Of a stretch of DNA of 64,000 nucleotides, positions 1-8,223 are shown in pieces. Location: NCBI RefSeq assembly GCF_001997295.1, contig NZ_CP019605.1, positions 1,488,001 to 1,552,000 on the forward strand, read 5' to 3'. This stretch comes from Tessaracoccus flavus. Lineage in GTDB: Bacteria > Actinomycetota > Actinomycetes > Propionibacteriales > Propionibacteriaceae. The position numbers and the translations under genes were made by a program. The notes beneath the pieces are model-generated. The model was not told where the DNA came from. It made no database searches and was given only the letters and a program-made list of their open reading frames with translations. How positions within the stretch are numbered: the first letter of the stretch is position 1; every line of letters starts with the position of its first letter.

Positions 1-1
1 G

Positions 2-751
2 GCGAGCCTCGACGACGTGGCTGGCTTCTTTGAACGGTGGTACCGCCCCAGCAACATCCGCCTCGTGCTCTGCGGCCCGGTGACGCCGGACGAGGGACTC
101 GAGCTAGCCCGCCGGCGCCTCGGACACCTCCCCAAGCTCTCAGCGCCTAGCCGAGCGACGATGCCTGTCGTCTCGGGCCCGGAGCCCCACACGACGTCCG
201 TCACCAGGGCTGTACCGCACTCGCTGGCCTACCTGTCATGGCGCACTCCCCCGGCCCACCACCCGGACCACCTGGCCCTGGATCTCGCTCTGGCCATCCT
301 CAGCGACGGCCACGCCTCGAGACTGCACCGGAGCCTGGTCAAGCGGCGCGATGTGGCCAACGAGGTGCACAGCGCAACCCTCACCAACCGGTCCGCATCC
401 TCCATCGCCACCGTTCTCGGTAGACCGTCGGACGACGTGCCCATCCCCGCTCTCGCCGATGCCATCCTCGCTGAACTGGCCGCGTTCATCGACGGGGGCC
501 CCCGCGAGGAGGAACTCGCTCGCGCCGTGGCCCAGTACGAGCGCGACTGGCTCTGGGAACTCGCCACCACCACCGGGCGTGCCGACGCCATCAACGAGTC
601 CTGGCTCCTGCACGGGGATCCACAGCGGGTCAACACCCACCTCGCGGAAATTGTCGCGCTCAGCTGCGACGACGTGCGCCGGGCGGCCGGCCGCTGGCTA
701 TCCCCCGACGACGCCTACCAGCTCCACTACCACGCCGAGGACGCCCGATGA
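2..751 (+). CDS. M16 family metallopeptidase, C-terminal part (5' end outside window)
   Basis: The reading frame is open from base 2, and the residues before the first in-window GTG (17) continue the M16 signature, so the gene starts upstream of the window. What is visible is the end of the N-terminal half (FFERWYRPSN, typical of M16 proteins) and the second M16 domain. Insulinase-family zinc peptidases normally carry HxxEH near residue 50, which would lie outside the window. The second domain lacks the usual Arg/Tyr substrate-binding pair: the equivalent stretch reads LVKRRDVANEV. The stop overlaps the start of the next M16 gene by 4 bases (ATGA), so the two are translationally coupled. This copy is probably the zinc-binding subunit of a two-subunit M16B peptidase, but the catalytic motif cannot be seen here. 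Confidence 0.85.
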   Translation, partial: ASLDDVAGFFERWYRPSNIRLVLCGPVTPDEGLELARRRLGHLPKLSAPSRATMPVVSGPEPHTTSVTRAVPHSLAYLSWRTPPAHHPDHLALDLALAILSDGHASRLHRSLVKRRDVANEVHSATLTNRSASSIATVLGRPSDDVPIPALADAILAELAAFIDGGPREEELARAVAQYERDWLWELATTTGRADAINESWLLHGDPQRVNTHLAEIVALSCDDVRRAAGRWLSPDDAYQLHYHAEDAR

Positions 752-2055
752 CCCGCCCGACCGTCGGCCCATCGCGGCCATGGATCTTCCCCACCCCTCG
801 CGTCGACCAGCTCCGCACCGGACTGACCGTCTGGCGCTTCGAACTGCCCGGCCAGCACATCGCCACGTTCGAGCTTGTGCTGCCGAGGTCGCTGTCCGCC
901 GAGCCGACCTCCAAGGAGGGCGTGGGGACCGTCGCGCTCCACGCCGTCGACGAGGGAACCAGCAGCCACCCTGACGGCGAGATCGGCGAACTGCTCGAGG
1001 CACAGGGTGCCACCCTCCACGGATCCGCGCGCCACCAGTACACGACCTTCGGCGGGCAGTCCCCGTCGAGGCGGCTGCCCGAGGTGCTGCCGCTGTTCGC
1101 GGAGGTCCTGCGCGAGCCGGACTATGCGGAGCGCGACGTGGCGCACCACGTCGAAGCGCAGATCGCCGCGCATCAGTCGAGGCTCGCCTCCCCCGGTGCC
1201 GCCAGCAGAATGGCGCTCCGGCGGGAGCTCTACGGGCCCGAGCAGCGGGCCGGACGTCCGGCGTCGGGCTCCCCCGCCACCCTGGTGCAGCTCACGCCCG
1301 ACGACGCACGCGCCTGGCACTCAGAGACCTTCACGCCCGTGGGAGCGACACTCATCGTCGCCGGCGCGTTGCCCGACGAGTGGCTCGAGTTCGATTGGGC
1401 TGGTGGGCCCGCCCCCTCCGAGGCGGCCACCGTCCCGCCGCGGAAGCCGGGGCGCATCGTCGTCCTCGATCGGCCGGGCGCGGTACAGGCGACCATCGTC
1501 GCCGGGTGCCGCACTGTGACGAGGGACGACCCGCGCTGGCCGGCGCTGCGCATAGCCGGCCACGCTCTCGCCGGCGCTTTCGCCAGCAGGCTCAACCTCG
1601 ACCTACGCGAGCGCCTCGCCTACTCCTACGGAGTATCCGGCGGGTTCTCCGCGGGTCCCGTCGAGGGGCAGTTCACAGTGGCTGGGTCGGTGCGCAGCGA
1701 GACGGCTGCCGACGCCGTCGCACGCATCCTCGACGCGGTGGCTCTGGGCGTGGGCTTGTCCGAGGCCGAGGTGGAGTCAGCACGGCGGTATCTCATCGAC
1801 GTCGCGCCACTCGCCAACGAAACCTCCGCCGACATCGTGGCCCAGGCGTCAGCTCTCGCCGCCGCGGGCGTGGCGCCCGACTACCTGACCGGCCATCTGC
1901 GCGACCTCGCCGGAATCTCTGCGGACGAAGCGACCGACGCCTTCCGCAGCACGGTGCGGCCCGACGACCTCGCCGTGGCGATCGCCGGCGACGCCGCCAC
2001 GCTGGTGCCAGCCCTCACCACCGCGGGGCTGGCCGCCACCGTGGTGTCGCTCTAG
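748..2055 (+). CDS. M16 family peptidase-like protein, probable non-catalytic partner subunit
   Basis: This 435-residue protein is a full-length M16 protein with two homologous halves. Where catalytic members have HxxEH it reads HAVDEG (about residues 68-73), so it should not bind zinc. The second half keeps the Arg/Tyr pair (LRERLAYSYG) that positions substrate in the inactive subunit of bacterial heterodimeric M16B peptidases. With the preceding gene this forms a plausible active/inactive pair; that division of labour is inference from motifs. The start is an ATG overlapping the upstream stop. Its TAG stop shares the bases CTAG (2052-2055) with the convergent UPF0182 gene, leaving no room for a terminator. 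Confidence 0.88.
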   Translation: MTRPTVGPSRPWIFPTPRVDQLRTGLTVWRFELPGQHIATFELVLPRSLSAEPTSKEGVGTVALHAVDEGTSSHPDGEIGELLEAQGATLHGSARHQYTTFGGQSPSRRLPEVLPLFAEVLREPDYAERDVAHHVEAQIAAHQSRLASPGAASRMALRRELYGPEQRAGRPASGSPATLVQLTPDDARAWHSETFTPVGATLIVAGALPDEWLEFDWAGGPAPSEAATVPPRKPGRIVVLDRPGAVQATIVAGCRTVTRDDPRWPALRIAGHALAGAFASRLNLDLRERLAYSYGVSGGFSAGPVEGQFTVAGSVRSETAADAVARILDAVALGVGLSEAEVESARRYLIDVAPLANETSADIVAQASALAAAGVAPDYLTGHLRDLAGISADEATDAFRSTVRPDDLAVAIAGDAATLVPALTTAGLAATVVSL

Positions 2056-4925
2056 CCTTCGAGTGCCTTCTGCGCCTCGAGCATCTTGGCCTCGGCGGCG
2101 TCCACCTTCGACTGGTACTCGGCCAGGTCACCCTCGCGGAGGGCGGCGTCGGCGCCGTCGAACAGCGTGAAGGCCTCGCCCAGGAGTTCGAGAGCACGCT
2201 CCTGGCCGACGAGAACCTCTCCCGGGGGCACCGGCTGTTCGTCGCTCGGAGGCACCGGGTTCTCTCCGGTCTCCGCACCCGCGTCGCCCTGGAACACCTG
2301 ATCAAGGGCGGCCTGCAGCGTGTCCCCAATGCCGATCTGCTCGCCGAACCTGACGACGATGAACCGCAGTGCCGGGTAAGAGCCGGTGGTCGCCGTCGTC
2401 TGCGTGTAGATGGGCTGCACGTAGAGCAGGCCCCCACCCAGCGGGAGGGTCAGGAGGTTGCCGAAAATAGCCGAGGCCGACGCGCCCTGGCGGTTGAACG
2501 GCAGCAGCCGGTCCGCGACGACGGGGTTGGTCTGGATGAAGTTGTACGTCTGCCCCGGGCCGGCGATCTGCTCGGCATCCGACAGCTTCAGCACGCGCAT
2601 CCGGCCGTAGTCCTCGGTGGTCGCGTCAGCGTTGACCGCCATGTAGACGCTGAGGTTCTCGCGGTCCTTCGGCACGAAGACCGTGGTGTTGGCATACACG
2701 GGCCGCTCATCATCGGGCCATCTGACGGTGAGGAAGTACGGCGGCTGCTTGACCGGCTGCTGTCCCGCGCGAACCGGATCGTTCGGCACCTGCCAGATGT
2801 CGCTCTGCTGGAACCACGTGTTCGGGTTGAGGGTGTGGTAGCGACCCAGCACCTCGCGCTGGACCTTGAACAGATCCTGCGGGTAGCGCAGGTGCTCCAG
2901 GAGAGGCTGGGGGATGTCGGCCTTCGGGGTGATGATGCCGGGGAACGCCTTCGACCAGGTCTGGAGGATCGGGTCCTCCTCATCCCACTCATAGAGCTTC
3001 ACGGAACCGTCGTAGGCGTCCACGACGGCCTTGACGGAGTTGCGCACGTAGTTGACCTGCTGGCCGATGAGGAGGCTGTTGGCCGCCGTCCGGGAGTCCG
3101 AGATGGACTGGGTCCAGTCGACCCGCGCCGAGTTCGGGTAGCTGTCGGTGGTGGTGTAGGCGTCGACGATCCACACGATCTTGCCGTCCACGACGCTGGG
3201 GTAGGCGTCGGAGTCGATCGTGAGCCATGGCGCCACCTCCTGCACGCGCTGCGCCGGCAGGCGGTTGTGCAGCATCCGTGACTCGGAGTTCACGCGGTCA
3301 GACAGCATGAGGTTGATGTCACCGAAGCGAATCGCGAACGCGGCTCGCGTCAGCAGGTTGCCGATCGGGACGCCACCGCTGCCGGTGTAGGTGTAGAGGG
3401 ACTCGCTGCGTCCTTCGCCGCCCGACGGCGTGTCCAGTTCCACTGGGTCGGCCCCTTCAGGCGCCCCGACGATCACGTAGTAGTCGGTGCGCTCACCGAA
3501 GTAGATCCGGGGCTGATGCTCCTCGAGGAGACCGACCGTCGGGATACCTCCGGAGATGAACACCGGCTCGCCGTTGGCCTCGCGCTGGTTGCCGTAGGCG
3601 GCCACCATGCCGAAGCCGTGGGTGTAGACCGTGCGACGGTTGTTCCAGGTGTCGCCACCCTCGATCGAGTCGAGGTCCAGCTCGCGGACGGCCACGACCG
3701 AGTCGGTCGGCTTGCCGTCAATGACGTAGCGGTCGACATCGAGCACCCGCGGGAAGGCGTAGTAGCCACGCACCTGCTGGAGTTGCTCGAAGGTCGGGGG
3801 GATGACGGCGGGATCCATCAGGCGGATGGCCGGCAGCGCCTCCGCGTCAGCGCGCAGCTGCCCGCTGGCGGCGGTGGTGGTGGCTTCGTAGTCCTCGATC
3901 TCCACCTCGTCGATGCCGTACGCATATCTGGTGGCGGCGATGTTCTCCGCGATGTAGGGCCGCTCCAGATCCTGCTGGTTGGGGGTCACCTGGAAGCTCT
4001 GGATCATCCACGGGTAGAGCATCCCGAGCAGGATTCCCGAGACGATGAGCAAGGCGATGCCCGCCCCCGGCACGCTCCAACGCACCTTCCAGGCGTTGAC
4101 GAACGCTGCGATCGCCACGATGACGGCGATGGCGGCCATGATGACCGTGACCGGCACCCGCACCTCGAAGTCGGTGTAGCCGATGCCGGTGAACAGAGAG
4201 TTGGGGGTGACCGTGAGTGCGAAGCGGTCGAGCAGCGTGTTGGCTGCGATGAGCAGCAGCACGAGGCCCAGCATCACCGACAGCTGACGTTGGGCAGCCA
4301 CCGAGGCGGGCGCATTGCCGCGACCCCGGACCGCGGTGGCGTTGAGCGCCCCCGTCATGAAGTGGACGGCCGCCGCGGCGATGAAGCCCGCGATGAGAGC
4401 GAAGAGCAGGTAGCCGACGATGAACTGCAGCCACGGCTGGGTGAAGACGTAGTAGGAGGCATCGACGCCGAAGTAGGCGTCGTCCTTGCCGAACGGGGTC
4501 CGGTGCCACCAGGCGAGGAAGGTGCTGCTCATGCTCATCGCGGCGAGACCGCCGAGGACGCCCAGGACGAGTGCCGGAATCGCCATCAGCAGGCGGGAGC
4601 GCTGATCCAGCGCATCCCGCAGCTGGACGAGCAGCTCCGAATCAAGATTGGCGCGGCGGACCTTCGGCCGCAGGCGGTAGGCGATCACCATGCTGAAGAA
4701 CACGACGGCGAACAGCAACAGCCCGAACGCCACCAGCAGCCCGAGGCGGGCCGCCAGCTGGGTGGTGAAGACCGTCTGGAAGTCGATGCTGCGGAACCAC
4801 AGATAGTCGGTGCCCACCCGTGAGGCGATCACCGACATGATGATCAGCGCTCCGACGATGAGAACCGTCCACAGCAGGGGGCCTCTGCGGACGGGGGCCT
4901 CGGGCTCAAGGATGTCAGCGCTCAC
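2052..4925 (-). CDS. UPF0182 family large membrane protein
   Basis: The 957-residue product has about seven transmembrane segments in the first 330 residues. A very long extracytoplasmic region follows, ending in an acidic, proline-rich linker and a short helical tail. Length and organisation match UPF0182, a conserved actinobacterial family of unknown function. I chose the GTG at 4925 rather than the longer open frame to 5183: it overlaps the upstream stop by 4 bases (GTGA), and the extra upstream residues are arginine-rich shadow coding. It is the last gene of an operon with the Lon-like PDZ protease and a small conserved protein, an arrangement I recognise from related actinobacteria. The product may act at the cell envelope, but nothing in the sequence gives a specific activity. 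Confidence 0.9.
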   Translation of the reverse strand: MSADILEPEAPVRRGPLLWTVLIVGALIIMSVIASRVGTDYLWFRSIDFQTVFTTQLAARLGLLVAFGLLLFAVVFFSMVIAYRLRPKVRRANLDSELLVQLRDALDQRSRLLMAIPALVLGVLGGLAAMSMSSTFLAWWHRTPFGKDDAYFGVDASYYVFTQPWLQFIVGYLLFALIAGFIAAAAVHFMTGALNATAVRGRGNAPASVAAQRQLSVMLGLVLLLIAANTLLDRFALTVTPNSLFTGIGYTDFEVRVPVTVIMAAIAVIVAIAAFVNAWKVRWSVPGAGIALLIVSGILLGMLYPWMIQSFQVTPNQQDLERPYIAENIAATRYAYGIDEVEIEDYEATTTAASGQLRADAEALPAIRLMDPAVIPPTFEQLQQVRGYYAFPRVLDVDRYVIDGKPTDSVVAVRELDLDSIEGGDTWNNRRTVYTHGFGMVAAYGNQREANGEPVFISGGIPTVGLLEEHQPRIYFGERTDYYVIVGAPEGADPVELDTPSGGEGRSESLYTYTGSGGVPIGNLLTRAAFAIRFGDINLMLSDRVNSESRMLHNRLPAQRVQEVAPWLTIDSDAYPSVVDGKIVWIVDAYTTTDSYPNSARVDWTQSISDSRTAANSLLIGQQVNYVRNSVKAVVDAYDGSVKLYEWDEEDPILQTWSKAFPGIITPKADIPQPLLEHLRYPQDLFKVQREVLGRYHTLNPNTWFQQSDIWQVPNDPVRAGQQPVKQPPYFLTVRWPDDERPVYANTTVFVPKDRENLSVYMAVNADATTEDYGRMRVLKLSDAEQIAGPGQTYNFIQTNPVVADRLLPFNRQGASASAIFGNLLTLPLGGGLLYVQPIYTQTTATTGSYPALRFIVVRFGEQIGIGDTLQAALDQVFQGDAGAETGENPVPPSDEQPVPPGEVLVGQERALELLGEAFTLFDGADAALREGDLAEYQSKVDAAEAKMLEAQKALEG

Positions 4926-5434
4926 TGGTCTTCGCTCCTGAAGGTATCGAGCAGGGCGTCGGCCAGCCCGGGGACGAGATCCTCGCCGCCGAGCAGGTCG
5001 TCGGGGTTGGACAGTAGTCGGGCAAGCCCGTGCTTGGCGCCGTCGCGAAGGACCCCGACGACGACGCGCACATCGGACTTCGCGGGGTGCTTCGCGACGA
5101 ACTCGGCCGCGAGGATGGGATCGTCCGGAAGGTCGGCCTCGTGCTCCGGGGGAAGGAAGGCCCGCTCCATGGCGATGGCGCACCCCTCGACCGTGTCGGG
5201 CCAGAAGATGCCGCTCAGCCGCTCCACCACGTCGTCGGTGGCATGGAACTCGTCCTGTTCGATCGCGGTCAGCGCGTCCGGCGAGGTCTCCGGCACGCGT
5301 CCGCGCAGCTGTGGCTCCACCTCCAGGAGGGTCGACGTGGTGACCAGCGCGAAGAGCCGCGCGGGCTGGTCCCAGCCGGCCGACGAGACGTGGCGCTCGA
5401 CGTCCATGAGACAGGCAAGCAGACGATCAGCCAC
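4922..5434 (-). CDS. conserved hypothetical protein (PPA1379-like)
   Basis: This is a 170-residue soluble, acidic protein with no signal peptide or membrane segment. It resembles the small conserved protein found between the PDZ protease and UPF0182 genes in propionibacteria (PPA1379-like); this family call is from memory. The GTG start at 5434 has a good GGAGGT eight bases upstream and overlaps the end of the PDZ protease gene by 8 bases. The open frame runs further upstream, but that part has the arginine/serine-rich composition of a shadow frame. Function is unknown. The tight coupling on both sides suggests it works with the protease or UPF0182 protein. Confidence 0.75.
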   Translation of the reverse strand: MADRLLACLMDVERHVSSAGWDQPARLFALVTTSTLLEVEPQLRGRVPETSPDALTAIEQDEFHATDDVVERLSGIFWPDTVEGCAIAMERAFLPPEHEADLPDDPILAAEFVAKHPAKSDVRVVVGVLRDGAKHGLARLLSNPDDLLGGEDLVPGLADALLDTFRSEDQ

Positions 5435-6469
5435 AGGTGGGCACCTCCGTTGAGTTTCCTTCGTTGATGAGCTGGATAGCCGCGATGGCCTCCCGCAGCG
5501 TTGCGACCTTGACGAGTTGAAGGTCGGTGTCGAGACCGCCGATGCCGGCACAGTTGCCCTCCGGCACGAGGAAGACGGTCGCACCGTCACGCTCGGCGCC
5601 CTTGATCTTCTCGCGGATGGCCCCGATGCTGCCGACCCGGCCGTCGGGGTCGATCGTCCCGGTGCCCGCGACCACGGCGTCGGCGAGAAGGTCCTGCTCC
5701 GTGATGCGGTCGTAGACGCCCAGAGCGAAGACCAGCCCGGCGCTGGGACCCGTGACGTTGGAATCGATGCCGTAGGTAACCCGCGGTGAGTAGCGGTATC
5801 CCCGGGTCACGGTGATGCCGGCCACGGGGATAGTGGGGTCGGCGTTCGAGGCCGCGGCCGTGATGGTGACCTGCGTCTCCCGACCCTCACGCAGGACGGT
5901 GAACACGATCGCGTCGCCGACCGCGTGGCTGCGCACCTGCTCACCGACGTCCTCGGGCCTACTCATCTCCTCCCCGTCGACGGCGAGGATGAGGTCGCCC
6001 GGGAGCAGGAGTTCGCCGCTGGGGCCGGACAGCACCACGCTGTCGACCCGCGGAAGCTCGCTGACCGCCACGCCCGCCGCGCGCAGTGCCGCCACCGTCG
6101 CGTTGTCGCGCGACTGGTCCATCTTGGCCACGGCCTCGCTCTGCACCTGCTCCGACGACAGGCCGGGGGATAGATCACTTCGCGCGGAATCGCGTCGGAC
6201 TCCTCAGCGAAATAGACGAACATCGCTTCGGGGAGGCTGAGGGTGGAGTCGTGGCGGGTGGTTGACACCGTCGTCATGAGGAGTTGGCCCGGCGTGTCGT
6301 ACGTGGGCAATCCGGTCACGGCGATGATCGGGCCCGAGTCAGTGTTGCCGAGGACGTCGATCGTCTGGCCGGGGCGCCAGGCCACGTAAGGTACAGGGAC
6401 AAGCACCAACAGTGCCGCCAACGCCACAAAGAGGATCGACGAGACGATCGCGACCGCGTTCCGCGTCAC
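5427..6469 (-). pseudogene. Lon-like PDZ serine protease, split by a frameshift
   Basis: Two adjacent frames together make one typical protein of about 345 residues. The first (GTG at 6469, SD GAAGGGAG) gives an N-terminal membrane anchor and the conserved region up to IPREVIYPP. The second gives a PDZ domain (GELLLPGDLILAVDGEEM) and an S16/Lon-type protease domain with the catalytic serine in TGPSAGLVFALG and the lysine in IREKIKGAE. The frames meet at a G5 run on the plus strand (6165-6169). Adding one base there restores YPPGLSSEQVQ, the expected reading. As given, the gene would encode only a truncated product. Sequence error, a true mutation or phase variation are all possible. It leads the operon with the next two genes. 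Confidence 0.88.
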
Positions 6470-6496
6470 CCGTGCTCCCTTCTCCTGGCTGGGTTC

Positions 6497-6524
6497 ACCC
6501 TAGCAACCGGCGCCAAGGTGTCAG
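6497..6524 (-). promoter_or_regulatory. predicted promoter of the PDZ protease operon
   Basis: On the minus strand CTGACA (6519-6524) is followed after 16 bases by TAGGGT (6497-6502), a good actinobacterial housekeeping -35/-10 pair. It sits about 28 bases upstream of the GTG at 6469, leaving space for the SD sequence. Prediction by eye only. Confidence 0.5.
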
Positions 6525-6570
6525 CGCCGGCTTGTCCCATGCGGAAGAATGGACGTCGAGGAGGAAGTTG

Positions 6571-7908
6571 ATGTCTAATCCCACCCCGTCCGGCCCCTTC
6601 GACTTCGAGGCCCTGAAGAAGATGCTCGAGCAGTTGGGCCTCGGAAACGCCGACGAGATCGGGTTCGAGCAGCTCGTGGCGCAGATCCAGAAGATGCAGG
6701 CCGCCGGCGGAGGTTTCACGTTCGGTATGACCAACGCCGACCGAGATCCCGACGCGGCGTGGCGCACCACCTTGACGGCCGCGAAACAGATCGTGTCAGC
6801 GTCGGGGGCAGACCCCGAGCTGAGGGTCGAGGAGAAGGCCGCCATCGTCGACGCCGAGCGTCTGGCGCAGTCCTGGCTCACCCCACACACCTCCTTCGCT
6901 GAGACCGGCCGACCCGCCCGCGCCGTGACCAAGGCTGCCTGGCTCGACGCGACGAGCGACGGCTGGCGCGCGGTCATCGAGCCGATCATCGACGGGCTGA
7001 CAGAGGCCCTCCAACGCAACACCTCAGTGGAGGGCGGCGACGAGTTCGCTGCGATGCAGCAGATGCTCGCACCGATGATGCGCACCTCGGCGTCGCTGAT
7101 CTACCGCGACCGGTTGAAGAAGGAACTCGCCGAGGTCGCCGGCGACATCCTCACCGGGACCGAGTTGGGCTTCAACCTGCTCGGCGTGCCAGACGTCCTT
7201 GTCCTGCCGGCCAACGTGGCGCAGTTCACCCGCGATCTCGATGCGAGCGACCGCGACGTGACGCTCTACCTCCTGCTGCGTGAGGCTGCCCGGCAGCGGC
7301 TCTTCCACGCCGTCGGATGGCTGTCCCCCCAGTTGAGCGCACTGCTGGGGCACTTCGCGCGCGAGATTGAGATTGATTTCGACGCGATCGCGAGCCAACT
7401 TCAGCCGGAGAATCTGGAGTCGTTGTCCATCGAGCAGGTCGTCGCTGTCGGGGAGTCCGTGCGCGGGTCCTTCTTCCAGCCCGCGAGCACCCCCACCCAG
7501 GTGGAGATCCTCGATCGCCTGGAGGTTCTCCTGGCCCTCGTGGAGGGCTGGGTCGACCACGTGGTCGGCCGAGCCACGGCCTCGTGGATGCCGAACGCCC
7601 CTCAGCTCGAGGAGGTAATCCATCGCCGCCGCGCATCAAACACCCCAGTCAACGGCGTGTTCGCCGAACTGCTCGGGCTCGACCTCCACCCTCGCCTGGT
7701 CCGGGACGCCAAGAACCTCTGGGCCGCCGTCGAGCACCACCGCGGGATGGACGGGCGCGACGCCATCTGGGGCCATCCCGATCTGCTGCCCACGGCCGAC
7801 CACCTCGCCGACCCGCTCAGCTTCGCAGCCGGCGAGCCCGTCCGGGAGCTGGCCGAGGACCCGTTGGATGCCGAACTGCGCAAGCTTCTGGGCGAGCGCG
7901 ACAGCTGA
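6571..7908 (+). CDS. zincin-like hydrolase (DUF2342 / coenzyme F420-associated family)
   Basis: The 445-residue soluble protein begins MSNPTPSGPFDFEALKKM and matches the actinobacterial DUF2342 (zincin_2) group, often annotated as a putative hydrolase or zinc-dependent metalloprotease. ATG 6571 has a strong GAGGAGGAAG upstream and was preferred over longer in-frame extensions. The region that carries the metal-binding helix in related proteins reads LREAARQRLFHAVGWL (about residues 232-247), followed later by VEGWVDHVVGRA. I do not see a canonical HExxH, so activity is doubtful. It is transcribed away from the PDZ protease operon, and a promoter for the next gene follows directly. Confidence 0.78.
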   Translation: MSNPTPSGPFDFEALKKMLEQLGLGNADEIGFEQLVAQIQKMQAAGGGFTFGMTNADRDPDAAWRTTLTAAKQIVSASGADPELRVEEKAAIVDAERLAQSWLTPHTSFAETGRPARAVTKAAWLDATSDGWRAVIEPIIDGLTEALQRNTSVEGGDEFAAMQQMLAPMMRTSASLIYRDRLKKELAEVAGDILTGTELGFNLLGVPDVLVLPANVAQFTRDLDASDRDVTLYLLLREAARQRLFHAVGWLSPQLSALLGHFAREIEIDFDAIASQLQPENLESLSIEQVVAVGESVRGSFFQPASTPTQVEILDRLEVLLALVEGWVDHVVGRATASWMPNAPQLEEVIHRRRASNTPVNGVFAELLGLDLHPRLVRDAKNLWAAVEHHRGMDGRDAIWGHPDLLPTADHLADPLSFAAGEPVRELAEDPLDAELRKLLGERDS

Positions 7909-7926
7909 CTCAAGCGGTGTGTCACG

Positions 7927-7954
7927 CTGACTGAGCGCTGAGCGCCGCTAGGCT
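7927..7954 (+). promoter_or_regulatory. predicted promoter of the DUF5679 gene
   Basis: CTGACT (7927-7932), a 16-base spacer and TAGGCT (7949-7954) form a housekeeping-type promoter. It would give a leader of about 40 bases that contains the SD sequence AAGGAGGA before ATG 8001. Confidence 0.5.
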
Positions 7955-8000
7955 AGTGCAGGCAGCGTCACTCAGACGAGGCCCCAATCAAGGAGGAAAT

Positions 8001-8162
8001 ATGGCTACGGAGACCTGGGAAGGCTCTTTCTACTGCGTCAAGTGCAAGGAGAAGCGCGACGCAAAGGGCGAGGTTGTCGTCAACGCCAAGGGCACCAAGA
8101 TGGCCAAGGGCAAGTGCCCCGAGTGCGGCACCAATCTCAACCGCATCCTCGGGAAGGCCTGA
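8001..8162 (+). CDS. DUF5679 small zinc-ribbon protein
   Basis: The 53-residue product has two CxxC pairs (CVKC near residue 12 and CPECG near residue 38) separated by a lysine-rich stretch. This is the pattern of DUF5679, a small actinobacterial family thought to bind zinc, of unknown role. ATG 8001 has a near-perfect AAGGAGGA seven bases upstream. It is too short to be found by length filters but is clearly a gene: own promoter, own SD, and an 11-bp stem-loop just after the stop. Confidence 0.9.
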   Translation: MATETWEGSFYCVKCKEKRDAKGEVVVNAKGTKMAKGKCPECGTNLNRILGKA

Positions 8163-8187
8163 CGGCCCGACACCCGCACACCGTCGA

Positions 8188-8222
8188 TGGGGCGGCGCGT
8201 CCGATGGGACCGCCGCCCCATT
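8188..8222. terminator. stem-loop between convergent DUF5679 and uvrD2
   Basis: Bases 8188-8198 (ATGGGGCGGCG) pair perfectly with 8212-8222 around a 13-base loop. There is no T-run, so termination would rely on the strong stem alone or on Rho. It serves both convergent genes; the uvrD2 stop is at 8224. Confidence 0.6.
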
Positions 8223-8223
8223 G

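Noticed and set aside
6160..6180. Programmed frameshifting in the PDZ protease
   Set aside because: There is no slippery heptamer with a downstream pseudoknot that I can recognise; a missing base in the run explains it more simply.
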